Source: Chamaelirium japonicum (lineage: Eukaryota; Streptophyta; Magnoliopsida; Liliales; Melanthiaceae). Taken from it: DNA of 64,000 nucleotides. This document shows positions 1 to 11,615 of the stretch, piece after piece (the stretch's first letter is position 1; each line of letters starts with the position of its first letter). Below the pieces are notes generated by a model, which saw only the letters and a list, made by a program, of their open reading frames with translations, searched no databases and was not told where the DNA came from. The position numbers were made by a program, and so were the translations under genes. Location of the stretch: positions 39,529,200 to 39,593,199 of the forward strand of contig OX393554.1 of assembly GCA_947650365.1 (NCBI GenBank), in the 5' to 3' direction.

Positions 1-17
1 TTCAGTTTCAAGCCTCA

Positions 18-416
18 TTGACAATGCCTCCCTTTATTGTGTTGCCTCACACCACCCCACACGTCCACAAATCCGCAGGTCTGATCTCTACTGCAGTGGC
101 TCCGGTCTCTCTGGTTGATGATCTCCCAAGTGCTCTTGCAATCAACAATTTCTTATGGTCCGGTCTGTTAGTCCACGAGTTGACACAAGACTCGATCTCC
201 CCAAGTGATGCTCTAGTCTCCAACCTAGCCAAGCAAATCAGGGATCTCACGATCCGAGCTACATCTCGAAGATACTTGAATCCTCCAGCTAATCCCCTCA
301 ATCAGTTGAAGAAGGTAAAACAAGGTGGATGGCTTCCTAGTTTTTTTTTAAGAAAATCACTCAATATAATAAAGAAAAAACTACGAACTCCCTTGCAAAT
401 ATGTGGTGCAAAATAG
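18..416 (+). CDS. Unrecognised reading frame at the left edge
   Basis: This is a 132-residue open frame that I do not recognise. The first 95 residues look protein-like (mixed composition, VSLVDDLPSALAINNFLWSG), and a possible donor (AAG|GTAAAA) follows LNQLKK near 312. After that the translation becomes poly-Phe/Lys from intron-like sequence. It could be an exon of a gene to the left, an old transposon coding fragment, or chance. Confidence 0.2.
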   Translation: MTMPPFIVLPHTTPHVHKSAGLISTAVAPVSLVDDLPSALAINNFLWSGLLVHELTQDSISPSDALVSNLAKQIRDLTIRATSRRYLNPPANPLNQLKKVKQGGWLPSFFLRKSLNIIKKKLRTPLQICGAK

Positions 417-2640
417 AGATGAGAGATCCTTGATTTTGTGCTCTGAAGTGACCTATGGATTGTCTACAAAATCCTGTCTGAAACTATCGTGGAAAGAACA
501 CTCCAAAAATATTGACATATTACTCCTATGCGCCGGCTAACGATTGACGGATTGACTTTACAGACAACCGAATACATGAGTCCTGATTAATTTTATATAG
601 AATGGACTAAGATCGTTCGAGAATGCCCTTATGACCCATCATGCAAAACTTCATCAGTTTTCATGCTCCCCTCTCAGGATGACGCAAACAAAGCAAAATT
701 TCATCATTTTTTTTTCATCAATCATTATTCTCCATGACTGCTGTCCATGGGTCTTTTATAATGCCCTCAGGTCATAAAAAAGTCCTAATACCAATAAAAG
801 ATTAAAACAACCCTTATAAGTTGGATTTTTACATGTACTGAAAACAGCTTAATAAATAGTTGCGAAAATCTAAAAAAATACCAAAAAAATCCAAGATAAA
901 TAGCCCAAGCCGAATAACAAAAGGATCATCATTTGGAACAAAGCTTGGTCTCAAGAATCGTGCATGGTGTGATTTGTTTCTCATCACCAACCCAACCCGA
1001 ACCCAAGTTGAGTATAACATGTCACCTTAGATGCTCCATCCTGCATGGATCCTATTCGAAATCCAAAGGGGCACAAATGGTCAAACGGTGGACGTGAGAG
1101 ACATCTATTGGTAAGGATTACGAATATTATTTTTTCCTGGTATTTTGCTCTTTAAAATTTATTTTTTTTACAAGTAAAGGAATAACGATTACTTAAACCC
1201 GCCCAACCCGACCCTACCCACCAATTTGCGCTAACCGAAGCTCAACCCGGGCTTGGAAGTTTGTTTTCAAGTTAGTCGAGTTAGGCAGCATAGATTGAAT
1301 GTTGGGTTCGGTTGGGTTGCCGGTTGAGAGGTCTGTCACTCGAGTTGAGCTTGGGTGGACCTCTAACTCAACACAATGAACCGCCTTTTTTCCTAGGTAC
1401 AGCTCAATCTCATTGCTTCACCATCCTTCTTGTTGTTGTCAGCTACTAGCCCGGTAGCCCCGACACCATAATCATCAAGGTGAACACCCAAGCCATCAAT
1501 TAAGTTAATCGAGACTCGGTAGACTTAAATTGGTAATCCAAAATCATGTCCTAAACCCCATAGCTGTGAGCTAACTGCTAAACCTGACCTAATCACATAC
1601 CCATAAGCCTTGTTCTATTGATTTTGAAGTTGTTTTTGGGCTTATTGGATTTTGTTCGTGTTGTAACCATACCTAATAGAATCTAGCATTTGTATGCATT
1701 AATTTACAGGTTTATTTTTGGTAAACATGTATAATTATTTGCACTATATTTCATATACAAGTTGGAGCTTCAATACAAGTAATGCAAGGCTATTCAAGAT
1801 AAAGTAGTGGCAAGGTAATTGGAAATTTGTCTTCTTCAGGTGACTTGACCCAACGCCTCTTAATTCATTGTAGCAAAAAGAAGTATACGAGATCAACAAC
1901 CTAGTGAATCTAGGGATTTACCCATTTGGAGAAAAAGAGTCCATGAGGTCTCATTTCTCATTGAAGAGAGGCTAATGGATTAATAGGGACCTCTTCGATG
2001 TGGAGGAGGAGTCACATGACTCCTTTCTTCTACCGATGGATACTACGAGTGAAAGGAATTCCCAGACCCCTTTCTTGCGAGGACAGGAGTCTAGTCAGGC
2101 CATTCCTTACCTATTTGAGTTACCTAACCTGAGAAAAACTTGCTAACTTTTCGAAAGAAAACCAACAGAGGTACAAGGGCCATGAGAAGACCAAGGGGTT
2201 AAAAATCACTTCAAAAAAGGGAAAGTGCTTAGGAGAAGACCGTAGGTCGAATAACCCAACTCTATTTATTGCATGACGCTGAACTTGGTCTCTATTTATT
2301 CTTGAGGAGAATTATTTGAAAAGCTGATATAAGGAGTGAAAGAGGTGGGAGGAAGTTTTTTTAAGAAATGGTGGGAGGAGGTTTTTGCAAACCAAAAATG
2401 GGTTAGACTCAGAGGTGTCAAAGTAGAGTGATTTAGCAAATTTTCTAGGCGAGACGTTGTAGAAAACAGGTATAGGCTTTGAACCTTAAACCAAAAAATT
2501 TTGAGCCAGTGTTAAGGAGGATGTTGTCACCTGAAGACCTCTTGAGTTGGTGAAGCTAAACCACACATAATTTGAAGAACTTGTGAGATTGGATGGAAGG
2601 TATTTATTTCTCCGACACAAGGTTTTAAATGTCGTTTTCG
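417..2640. other. AT-rich non-coding stretch
   Basis: No gene is visible. The only internal structure I see is around 1195-1380, where CAACCCGA-type words on one side face GGTTGGGTT words on the other, forming a weak imperfect inverted repeat. It is probably decayed repeat DNA. Confidence 0.4.
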
Positions 2641-2697
2641 GTGTCCATGTCGGTCGGCCAAAACAAGAAAATTTTATATTTTTCGGTAATTTGTCGG

Positions 2698-3418
2698 CTA
2701 GGAAGCATGGACACTTCCCCAGGCCTCCCGTACCCGTGTCGGACACCGACACTCGTCGGACACTCGCCGGACACGCATGTGCCGTGTCCTACGTGCTTCC
2801 GGGAGCCGGACACGGTCGGACACTCCTCGGACACTCGCCGGACACTTCTCGGACACTCGAGACACTGTAAGTTGACGGACTGTTCGATATAGGATCGAGT
2901 TACAAGCTGTGGTGATTCAGTTTTAGCTTCAACCTATCTGATCCTCTGATATTATAACCTCAAAGAATCAGATAGGTTGAAACCAAAACTGAATCGCAGT
3001 CGTTCTTTTGCATGCCATTTGGGCCTGAGTGTGATTCACTTGTCAGGATGTTATGATGGATGGTTACGATTCAGGTTTGGCTTTAATTTATCTTATCCTC
3101 TGAGGTTTCAGATAGGTAGAAGTCAAAACTGAAACACAACCGTTATTTCCATACCATTTAGATCTGTCTGCGATTCACCGATCGGGCTGGATGTAACTAA
3201 CTATAGCGATTCAGTATGCATTAAATTTTTATTTTAGTTGTTTTCTATGAGGTTTCTTCGGTTATTGAAATATATATGAATTGCAAACACACATAAAATA
3301 TAAATTTATTTTGCCGTGTCCCCGCCGTACCTGTGTTCTCCTTTTTTAGGATTTGCTGTGTCGACGAACCCGTGTCGTGTCGTACCCGTGTCCCCGTACC
3401 AGTGTCAGTGCTTCTTAG
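2698..3418. mobile_element. Imperfect TIR element with GTGTCGGACAC-rich ends
   Basis: The left end reads CTAGGAAGCATGGACAC and the right end, reversed, reads CTAAGAAGCACTGACAC. Inside both ends are degenerate repeats of the word CGGACAC or CGTGTC (about 2740-2865 and 3315-3410). No transposase is visible, so it would be non-autonomous. The surrounding TTTCGGTCAAATGTCGG words also occur on both sides. No clear target duplication was found. Confidence 0.45.
2914..2995. repeat. Hairpin inverted repeat, about 29-bp arms
   Basis: The left arm (2914-2942) and right arm (about 2966-2995) pair with about two mismatches around a loop of about 24 bases. A weaker related inverted repeat follows at about 3068-3145. 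Both lie inside the larger TIR element and resemble miniature foldback transposons. Confidence 0.55.
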
Positions 3419-3904
3419 TTTGTCGGTGGAAAAATTGTAAAATTGAAAGACAAATATCAGTGGGAATATTTTGTTTTTTGGTCAAATTTCGGTGTTTTCC
3501 GATAAAAATTTATCGTTTTTTGGTCAAATTTTGTTTTTTTTTTCTTTTGATATGAAAATGATGGAATATTTCAGCAATACTTCAGGATAAAGATAACAAC
3601 AAAATATTGTCTATTATGAAAAAAAAATCAAAATTGAGGAAAAATATAATTTCTTACTGATAAAGATGAGCTTTGTTTTGTTAAAAAAGGTATAATTTTT
3701 CAGTGAAATTGTCTGGAAAAAAGACAATGTCATATTTCGGTCAAATGTCGGTCATTTTGGTTAAATGTCGAAAGGAAATTTGGTACTATTAAAAATTCGG
3801 TCAATTTCTATGTCGGACCCTGGAAAAAAAGACATATTTCGGTGATTTCGTAGGAAATTTGTCGGCATTTGATTCCATGCTCCGACAAACTCGTATGTAA
3901 CTCT

Positions 3905-4180
3905 AAGGTGATACAAGACGAATATGGGGTCTCGCGAAATCAATGAAACTACCATCGAAACATGTAAGAGAAGTTTATAAAAGATGGATGTCACCTTTTT
4001 TTTATGTTGCGTAGTGGATGCAAACCAGGCATGAACAAACTTTCATGGATCTTTGACCAAGCCAGGAATCATTTTTTATGGATCAAAGCAAATGAGGTTG
4101 TCACACAAGTTGGATCGGCAATGCAAGCTAGCGGGGTGCCCTCAGTAATTCCCGGGTGTCTTTAGTGAAACTGATGGGAC
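3905..4180 (+). repeat. Diverged direct repeat, copy 1
   Basis: This segment recurs in the same orientation at about 4690-4975. Shared landmarks are AAGTTTATAAAAGATGGAT, a GTGGATGCAAAC run and AGTTGGATCGGCAATGCAA-like sequence. The spacing is about 790 bp. These may be remains of an LTR or a tandem duplication. Confidence 0.5.
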
Positions 4181-4689
4181 TAGGGTGCCCTGGGTGAGCT
4201 CCAATCTGACCGATCGAGGCTCGTATCTCATCCATCAAACGTTACCATTCTGCTTGCTCTCTGTTGATCCATTTTTTGTTGACGTTCTGCATGCTTCCTT
4301 TCTTGCTTCCAAACTTGTAGCACATATATAATGTGATTCATCGTATAGGGTGGACACACTGAAAGCTCTCTAAATAGTTTGAGGTGTAGAAACTAAGCCG
4401 AAGGAACCACTGGAGAGAGCGTTCGGCTGGTAGATTGAGTGTATATGCCTGAACATGAATGCAGGAAGAGTAACTATTTGCAAGAGGGGTATGAGGTAAA
4501 ATCGTAGAAGAATATATGGCTTAGGTTTGACTAGGTTGACAACATCAAATGGTGCGATAGGGTGCGTGATGATTATAGTCTTTATTATACAGTGGATGGT
4601 GTTTGAGTTGCTCGGGAGAATAAAGGTGGCTATGGAATAAAGGCAAAGCATAGTTGTCATAAGAGTACCGTTCACGAGGATAGGACATC

Positions 4690-4975
4690 GTGATAGGAAC
4701 TCGGATACCAAACTTATATAGGGCCCCCATGGAATCAATGAAAGTACCCTCAAAACATGCCAAAAGAAGGTTTATAAAAGATGGATATCACCTTTTTAGT
4801 AGTTGATGCGTTGTGGATGCAAACTGGGCATGAACAAGCTTTGATAGAGCTTTGAATAAGCAGGGAATCGCAATCGAAGCAAAGGAGGTTGTCGCTCAAG
4901 TTGGATCAGCAATGCAAACCAACGGGGTACTCTCAGTAATTCCTCGGGTGCTTTTAGTAAACTTGTGGGACTCAG
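4690..4975 (+). repeat. Diverged direct repeat, copy 2
   Basis: This is the second copy of the segment at 3905-4180, clearly related but well diverged by eye. After it (4980-5120) come short internal repeats around the word CCTAGGG/GGTGCCCT. Confidence 0.5.
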
Positions 4976-5291
4976 TTGCCCTAGGCTGGTTGGCAGAACC
5001 TAGGGCACCCTTAGTAAACCTAGGGTGCCCTGCAGGTGTTGGTTGTACATGGGGTGCTCTACGGTACCGTGGTGCTCTGCGGGGTAATGACTGCGTGTGG
5101 TGGTGCTCTGGGAGAAATAGTAGGTACGAGATTTATTTTCCTGTGTCCTGTTTGCATGCCGTACGGATGAAGGTGCGATGGCTGGGCGCTATTACACACA
5201 GTGAAAACAAAGAGAACAAGTGACTCTGCTTATGCACGTCCTTCTTGCGAGAAAACTCGGGGAGCTGTGAGCCGCCATCTTCGCAAAGGAA

Positions 5292-5296
<5 letters not shown>

Positions 5297-5351
<55 letters not shown>
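5297..5351. repeat. (GA)n microsatellite
   Basis: An uninterrupted GA dinucleotide run of about 55 bp. Confidence 0.95.
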
Positions 5352-5353
<2 letters not shown>

Positions 5354-6081
5354 GGAGGAAGAAACCCTAAATTCACCACTAGGGGTTTGTCGACTTTACC
5401 ACTAGCGAGAAGGTTTCATCCTTCGTCAGGAATACAAAAGCAATTGTTTTCATTCATCATTGATAATAATAAATAGGGCCATGTGGGATTTTAAATAACC
5501 CCTTGTGTGACCACAAAAGTTTTCCCTAGGCAATATGAGATTAACACCCAATAAATAAGCGAAAACGTGTAGGCTGAAATTTGGTAATAAAATAACTCCG
5601 AAAATAGCACATATATAAAAGAAAAAAGCCACATATATATGGATTGGGCCCCATCTAAGATGGGCTTTCGAAACTGAACTGAGCTTGGGCCTCGTTTCGT
5701 TGGTGCACTCCTGTTTCCCATCATAAGGCCCTGTTGTATTTCCCAGTTGTAACGTAACGTAAATTTGAATGAAAAATGCAAAAGTAAAAGATGGATGGTA
5801 ATACTGAAAGCTAGATTTATTCATATTGCTTTTTGAACACTGCAAATGAATACAAACATGTGAAGTAGACTTTGAAAAGTTCATTTCTCCTTCCACAACT
5901 TGTATCCAACTAGAAAATTGGCTTTACTTTACCCATCTATATTTGCATAAATAGACTTCTAATCAATTTTCAGTTCTTAATAAGAACTCTTCTATTAGAC
6001 CTTGGACATTAATTTTGGGGTTAATTAGTCTTAAATCTCTCCATAGGTCCTTATTTACGTTGAAGGATATAGTTTGTTAGG

Positions 6082-6771
6082 ATATTAGCTAAAGTCCCTC
6101 CTGAAGGACATGTTTGTACAACAAGTCCCTAACTGAAATGGTTGACTTTTTCAACCCTTTAAATGATAAAATTACCCCTCCAGTAAGAGTATCCATTTGT
6201 ATCCAACAAGAGTATCCATTCGTCTTCGGCAAGAGTATCCATTCACTGGTTGACACTATACATGTAGTGATTGCTATAATGATTTCACTGTAGCTGCTAC
6301 AATGAAATCACTGTAGCAAGAGTATCCATTCATCTTTAGCAAGAGTGTCCATTTGTCTGTTGACACTATGCATGTAGTGGTTGCTACAATGATTTCATTG
6401 TGGCTGCTACAGTGAAATTAGTTTAGTAAGAGTATCCATTCGGCTAATTTTGATACTCTTACCAAACCGAATTGATACTCTTGCTACAATGAAATCACCA
6501 TAGCAACAATATCAATTCGTTAAATTGATACTCTTATCAAACTGAATTGATACTCTTGCTACAGTGAAATCACTATAGTAGCTACAGTGAAATCACGGTA
6601 GCAATCGCTACATGCACAGTGTCAAGTCAACTAGCGGATGGATACTCTTGTTGGAAGGGCAGTTTTGTTATATTAGGGGCTAAAAGAAGGGTGGGGGACT
6701 TGCTGTAGTGCGTGTTGTTTGGGGAGGTACTTGCCACAATGTTGAAACAATGCATGTCCTTTAGCTAATAT
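6082..6771. mobile_element. MITE-like inverted-repeat element built of CTGTAGCA words
   Basis: The ends are exact 12-bp inverted repeats (ATATTAGCTAAA, and TTTAGCTAATAT at 6760-6771), with further inverted similarity inwards (AAGTCCCT / AGGTACTTGC). The interior repeats the palindromic word TTCACTGTAGC/GCTACAGTGAA and the phrase AGAGTATCCATTCG several times. No coding frame is present. A related element lies at 59907-60998. Confidence 0.6.
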
Positions 6772-7294
6772 AACATCTGCTAAAAGGACTTAAAGCAAAG
6801 TCTCCCTTAATTTTGCCTGAAGCACTCTGTAGTCTCTATTTCAACCCCAAATACTTCCTCTATTATATTGAGAACTTCTCCTGAAACAAATGTGAAAAGT
6901 TGATGAATGTCCTTAATGGCTTGTATTAGCAAGGCTGTTGCTTTCTTGTTGTACATCATCTTTGTTACCTCAGATTGGTAATATGCCTGCAAATGTGTAT
7001 TTGCATTTTTGGCTGTGCCTTGGAAAAAGTAGACACTTGGTAAAAGTGTGCATCAAGGCATTATAATTCCAACTGTTCTTTTCCACGATGACAATGCTGG
7101 TAGGGCCTCATTAAAGATTTTTATCATATACTTTTATATAACCTGTGCTTGCTGCTGCCTTGAATATCTGATGCTGAATCGCTGATATTTCCATTGCATT
7201 GTGAAATAATTATTATGTGTATTTCAACTGATATTTAGATTGCAATGCTTATTGATAGATGGTACATTTAGTTCCTTTATATTTTTTTATGCAG

Positions 7295-8151
7295 CGATAA
7301 TTCTAGGGGTGGAAGTGGTGATTTTCTTGCTGGTGTCCTTTTAGGAGGAGCAGTCATTGGAACGTTAGCCTATGTTTTTGCTCCACAGGTGATTGATCTT
7401 CATATATAGAGCAAATTAACAACCTTATAGGAGGTGACCACCTCTAGTATTAGTCTGATGCCACTCGGCATAAGATCGAACAGATCAACCTGGTCCAGTT
7501 ATTAAATCGACCCAAATGCCGGCCAAAATCCAGCCTCAATTGGACATCCGCCGAAGCTTAAGCTGATCTCTGTGTATGATTCTGTTGATTCGACCTGATC
7601 CCAGCAATACTCGACAACCTACTGCAAACTTCTGCAGATGCTTTCATTGGTTTTTCGACTCACTAGTACACCCCATTCTTTCCACAAGATGTTCCCCTCG
7701 GGAAAAAAAAATCGCTATGAAGTACTTCCTTTTCAGTTGCAGTTTCTTTGTGCTTTGAAATCGGCGTTGAAACAAGTTATCCCCAATGTTGGGTGCAGAT
7801 CAGGAGGTCACTGCTGAACGAAGACGAGTACGGATTCCGAAGAGCCAGGCGACCCTTATATTACGACGACGGTCTAGAGGTGGTGACCGACTACCGAAAA
7901 CTTCCCTACTTCATTATGCATTCATTCCGTTTGTATTACATTGTGCTGACGTCCGAATGTGTGCATTTTGTTCGTCTCTGGATTAAAAAAAAAAAAAAAA
8001 ACAGCGGACTCGCCAGACACTGAACGCAAAGATAAGCCAGCTGAATTCCGCCATCGATAATGTCTCCTCTCGGCTGAGGCGCGGGAACAACAGTGCGGTG
8101 ACCGTGCCCATCGAAGCCACCGACGCCTCAGAATTGGAGTCCACCATGTAG
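7295..8151 (+). CDS. Chloroplast inner-membrane-type small protein, last three exons
   Basis: Three exons join in phase: 7295-7388, 7799-7879 and 8005-8151 (TAG at 8149-8151). Each is bounded by AG and GT; the last acceptor follows a run of A. The product ends with a Gly/Ala-rich hydrophobic stretch (FLAGVLLGGAVIGTLAYVF), then APQ, IRRSLLNEDEYGFRRARRP, a YYDDGLE block, and a helical tail with TRQTLNAKISQLNSAIDNV. I recognise this as a conserved plant family of unknown function, resembling an Arabidopsis protein described as located in the chloroplast inner envelope (At1g42960-like, from memory). The first exon begins one base before a codon, so at least one upstream exon, expected to carry the transit peptide, is missing here. 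It was not found in 1-7294 and may lie left of the window or be hidden by repeats. The one hydrophobic segment suggests a single membrane span, with a coiled-coil-like C-terminus. Confidence 0.85.
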
Positions 8152-11100
8152 AGAGAGCTCTCTCATACTGCTGCTGCTGCTACTCTCCAAGTCGAATCTG
8201 TATTTGGATCTCTTGAGCACTTGAGTATATCTGATAACGCATGATATATTACTGCTTCTATGCTGGTTTCCTTGTCCATCTTTCCTGAGCAATGTTATTC
8301 AGCCATCCAGTTTTCCATCCGGATTGGGCCATCCTGACGTGGCACCTGATCAAAGCCGTCCCATCTGTCTGCCAGTCGGGCTGAGAACGATTCACCTGTT
8401 GGGCCTGGGTACAACGGATGGTTGTGATCATGTGGCACGTTAGGATGAAAATTTTAACTTGCGAGCCCATTTTAGCTTTATCAATTCATTTTGTCTAGAA
8501 CTTTTATTTGGCTTATCAATTCTCGAATTGGCTTCGACTATCTCATTCTGGATTCCAGTGCCTGACCCATCATCGTTGTTCAGGTTAGAGCGTGGGACCC
8601 TCACGCAACCCTTCGGACGTGCTTTTGCGAGCCCATTTTAGGTACCGTGATGTCAGTGACGCTCAGCGCGTGTAGGGATCAAAATCCAGGAGCCATCAGT
8701 CCAAGACTCGTCTACACCCTCTTGGAAGTGATAAAGAGGACAATCAAAGGGAAGAAGCCCCTCACTCATAGGATTTTGATGAAACTCTTTGGTTCTCGCT
8801 CCTTGACAATTGAGCGCCGAGGGAGGGGGAGACTCCTTCTCGTAGGCATGGGAAGCAAAATAAAAGTCTTTCTCAAACAATGCAGACGCAACGCTATACC
8901 TAGAGTCTAATTTGTTTTCACAGTCTGAATCTCAGATTGAAATCCTACGCAGAAGGCGATCACCTTGATCGGATGAGTGTCGCCCCGATGAGTCCTTCCC
9001 CTTAGGAAAATGAGAATTTGGACCATCCTTCGGAGAATGACAACCGAAATGAAAGTCCAATTGAGGCTCAAGATCATGAAGTTCTCCTAATGATTGAGCA
9101 CATGAATGCCGGCGATGATTCTCAACAGGATTTCATCTCTTCTCCAATTCAGGGGGAGTCCGTAGTGCATCTTCCACCGCCCCACACATATTGCGACCAC
9201 TCATACTAAAGATATTCAGGTGTATAGACGAGGGCATCAGCGTCTTTTTCAGCTCTCTTTCTTGTCGAGCAGTAAAAATAATAATATGTTTCTCAAATCA
9301 GAGAGAGATCTTTGTTTTTTGTTTTTTTTTGGTTTTTTAAGTCTTCTCAATTCCTAATTATCTTGATATCTATCAAGATAAATAACTGAAAACGGAAAAA
9401 CTTCTTCAAATAATAGAGCCGATTTTCAAGGTTCTTTGTCATATACTTGTCCTCCAGATTCTTACAAAACTCTAAAACCCTAATTTCCTTCATAACAAAA
9501 TATTTGTGATCTTTTGTAAGACAAAGCCGAATTGTGCCACATGCTTAATGATTGGTTCTATCCCAATCATTATCCGACATCTCTTTTGGTTTCTTCTCTT
9601 TAAAAGCAATATCCAACTCTTGTTAAATCAAAACATTCATAATTTCGCCTTGCCACATGCCAAAGTTATTCGTGCCATCAAATTTCTTTTACTTCAAAAT
9701 TAATGTTTGATTTTTTTTTCTTCAGAGATGTAAAAAACTTGTTAGTTACCTCCCCCATCTTTCAGGACAATCAAATCCACTAAGAAAATTGCCTAGATCG
9801 AGAATTTGGGCGCTCTAATGCCCATTTGTTGAGCGTGGAAGCCCAATGAACCAATGCAAAGAATAGATCTGATGTAGAGCCAACTCGAGAAAGATTCAAC
9901 AAACCCAATCAAACACAGAAGGGAAGTAAAGTACACAAACCATTAAGGAGACATACAACTTTAGGTGGTTCGGCCTTTGGCCTACGTCCACCGATGGCAG
10001 CACATGATTATGTTAAACCTATACAGTCTTTGTATATATACCAGATGCACAGTTATTTGGATCAGGCTCTTGGGCCGGGCTTTTGGGCTTTCTTTGGGGC
10101 CGGGCCGGGTTTCGGACCTAGCTGCGGGCTAAGAGTGACAGCTCAAGCCCGATTCACGGTATTTGATGAAGGATGAGAAGGTTCCTCTCATGAATGGGCT
10201 CACTGATTTACGATTTGAAGAGTGACATCGAGATCAACCCTCGAGAATGAGTTTCCCTCACAATTGGGCTTGTTGACCTCGGATTTGTGAAAGGACGTGC
10301 ATATGTTCTCTCGTCAATCGGTTCCTTGGTCAAGGATATGACGAAGGGGGATAAAAATCCCCTCACAAATGAGTTTCTTGACCTTGGATTTGAGGAAGGA
10401 GATGAAGATCTTCCACGCATGGGTTTCTAAACTCCATTGAAGCTTGAAACCCTAGATTAAAGCTCCAAACCCTAAGTGAAGAATGGGTGGAGGTGAATGA
10501 TCAAACACGGTCTTAAAGGTAAAATCATGCCATAAACCTCTCTAAATCCTCATTTTTAAATGTTTCGACGATTTAACCCTCTATATTGAAACCCCCCACA
10601 CCGACCTTAGGTCGATTTTCACGCTAAGTCGAGGGTTTATGCAAGTGAGTGGTATCCCTAAATAATGAATGATCAGCCATCCACAATCTATGGAAGCCCG
10701 AGAGGATCAAACCCACAACAAAGCCACACCACACCAACTAAAAATAAGAAAACCAAACTGAGCCAGAACCGCAGAAATACAAGAAAAAATTTGTGGAAAA
10801 AAGGTACAGACCAGATTATCTGCAGATCAGAATTACATGATTCATCGTGGGTCCACAAAAACATTCAAGTTGCTACATCGTCTAGCCGCTTTACGGCACA
10901 ACCTTGAGGTTGGTCTCGAGCCAAATCGACTCGAGATACTCTGCAACACTCGGTCAATATCTCCTCGATTCAGTTCTGCACATGAATCTTCGATCACAGC
11001 ATCAATCACAGCAAACACCGACAACCATCGTATACATGTCTGAAAATCTGCACCTTGAATGCATCATCGACACCAACCTGCCCGCAAGATTGCTTTTGTA

Positions 11101-11615
11101 TTTTCTCTCTACAATATTTTCCCTATCTATATATCCTCTACAATATTTTCCCTATCTACATTGCACCTTCAGAAAATGGAACCAGACAGAGTTTCTCCAC
11201 TGTACCACAGCTGCAGCGTTATCCAACTGAGCAGTTGTTTCGAGGATCCATTGACTACTCTTTTGGATCCAACCCTGGTTTGCGAACCTAGTAAGAAGAT
11301 TCACGTGCAGTAATTTTGACAACATTAGAATGTTTCCGCAAGAAAATATAATGAGCAACAAAAATCCGTGGCCATGATGACTTACAGAATGAAATCGAGC
11401 AGAGAGCCCTGCACGGCTATGAAGAAATCGGCAAGAGCTCAGATACTGCCCTCAAAAATAGCCCTCAAAAGGTTAGGGGTGCTCTGCTACACTCATGGAT
11501 ACCAATTTTCCAGGCATGCATGCATCCAGAACCCTCGAGCATCCTTAAAGCCACCGGGGAGGTGGGGAGAAGCAAACAAGTGTCAAGCTGCTTCTCAGGC
11601 ATCTGCTCTCTTTTT
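8152..11615. other. Intergenic region between two convergent genes
   Basis: No supported gene. Short unrecognised open frames occur at 8647-8910 and 9018-9209; I do not recognise either. About 9780-10430 has features seen in plant LTR fragments (a GGTGGTTCGGCCTTTGGCC phrase followed by CTACGTCCACC), without ends or a primer site that I can fix. A 29-bp tandem duplication (CTCTACAATATTTTCCC...) lies at 11107-11158. Confidence 0.4.

Noticed and set aside
4852..5223. 123-residue plus-strand frame
   Set aside because: It lies in diverged direct repeats, is Gly/Trp-rich from repeated GGTGCCCT words, and has no domain.
6807..6992. Minus-strand 61-residue frame resembling a Copia gag helix
   Set aside because: It is short and has no second motif (no zinc knuckle, no neighbouring pol), so it cannot be distinguished from chance.
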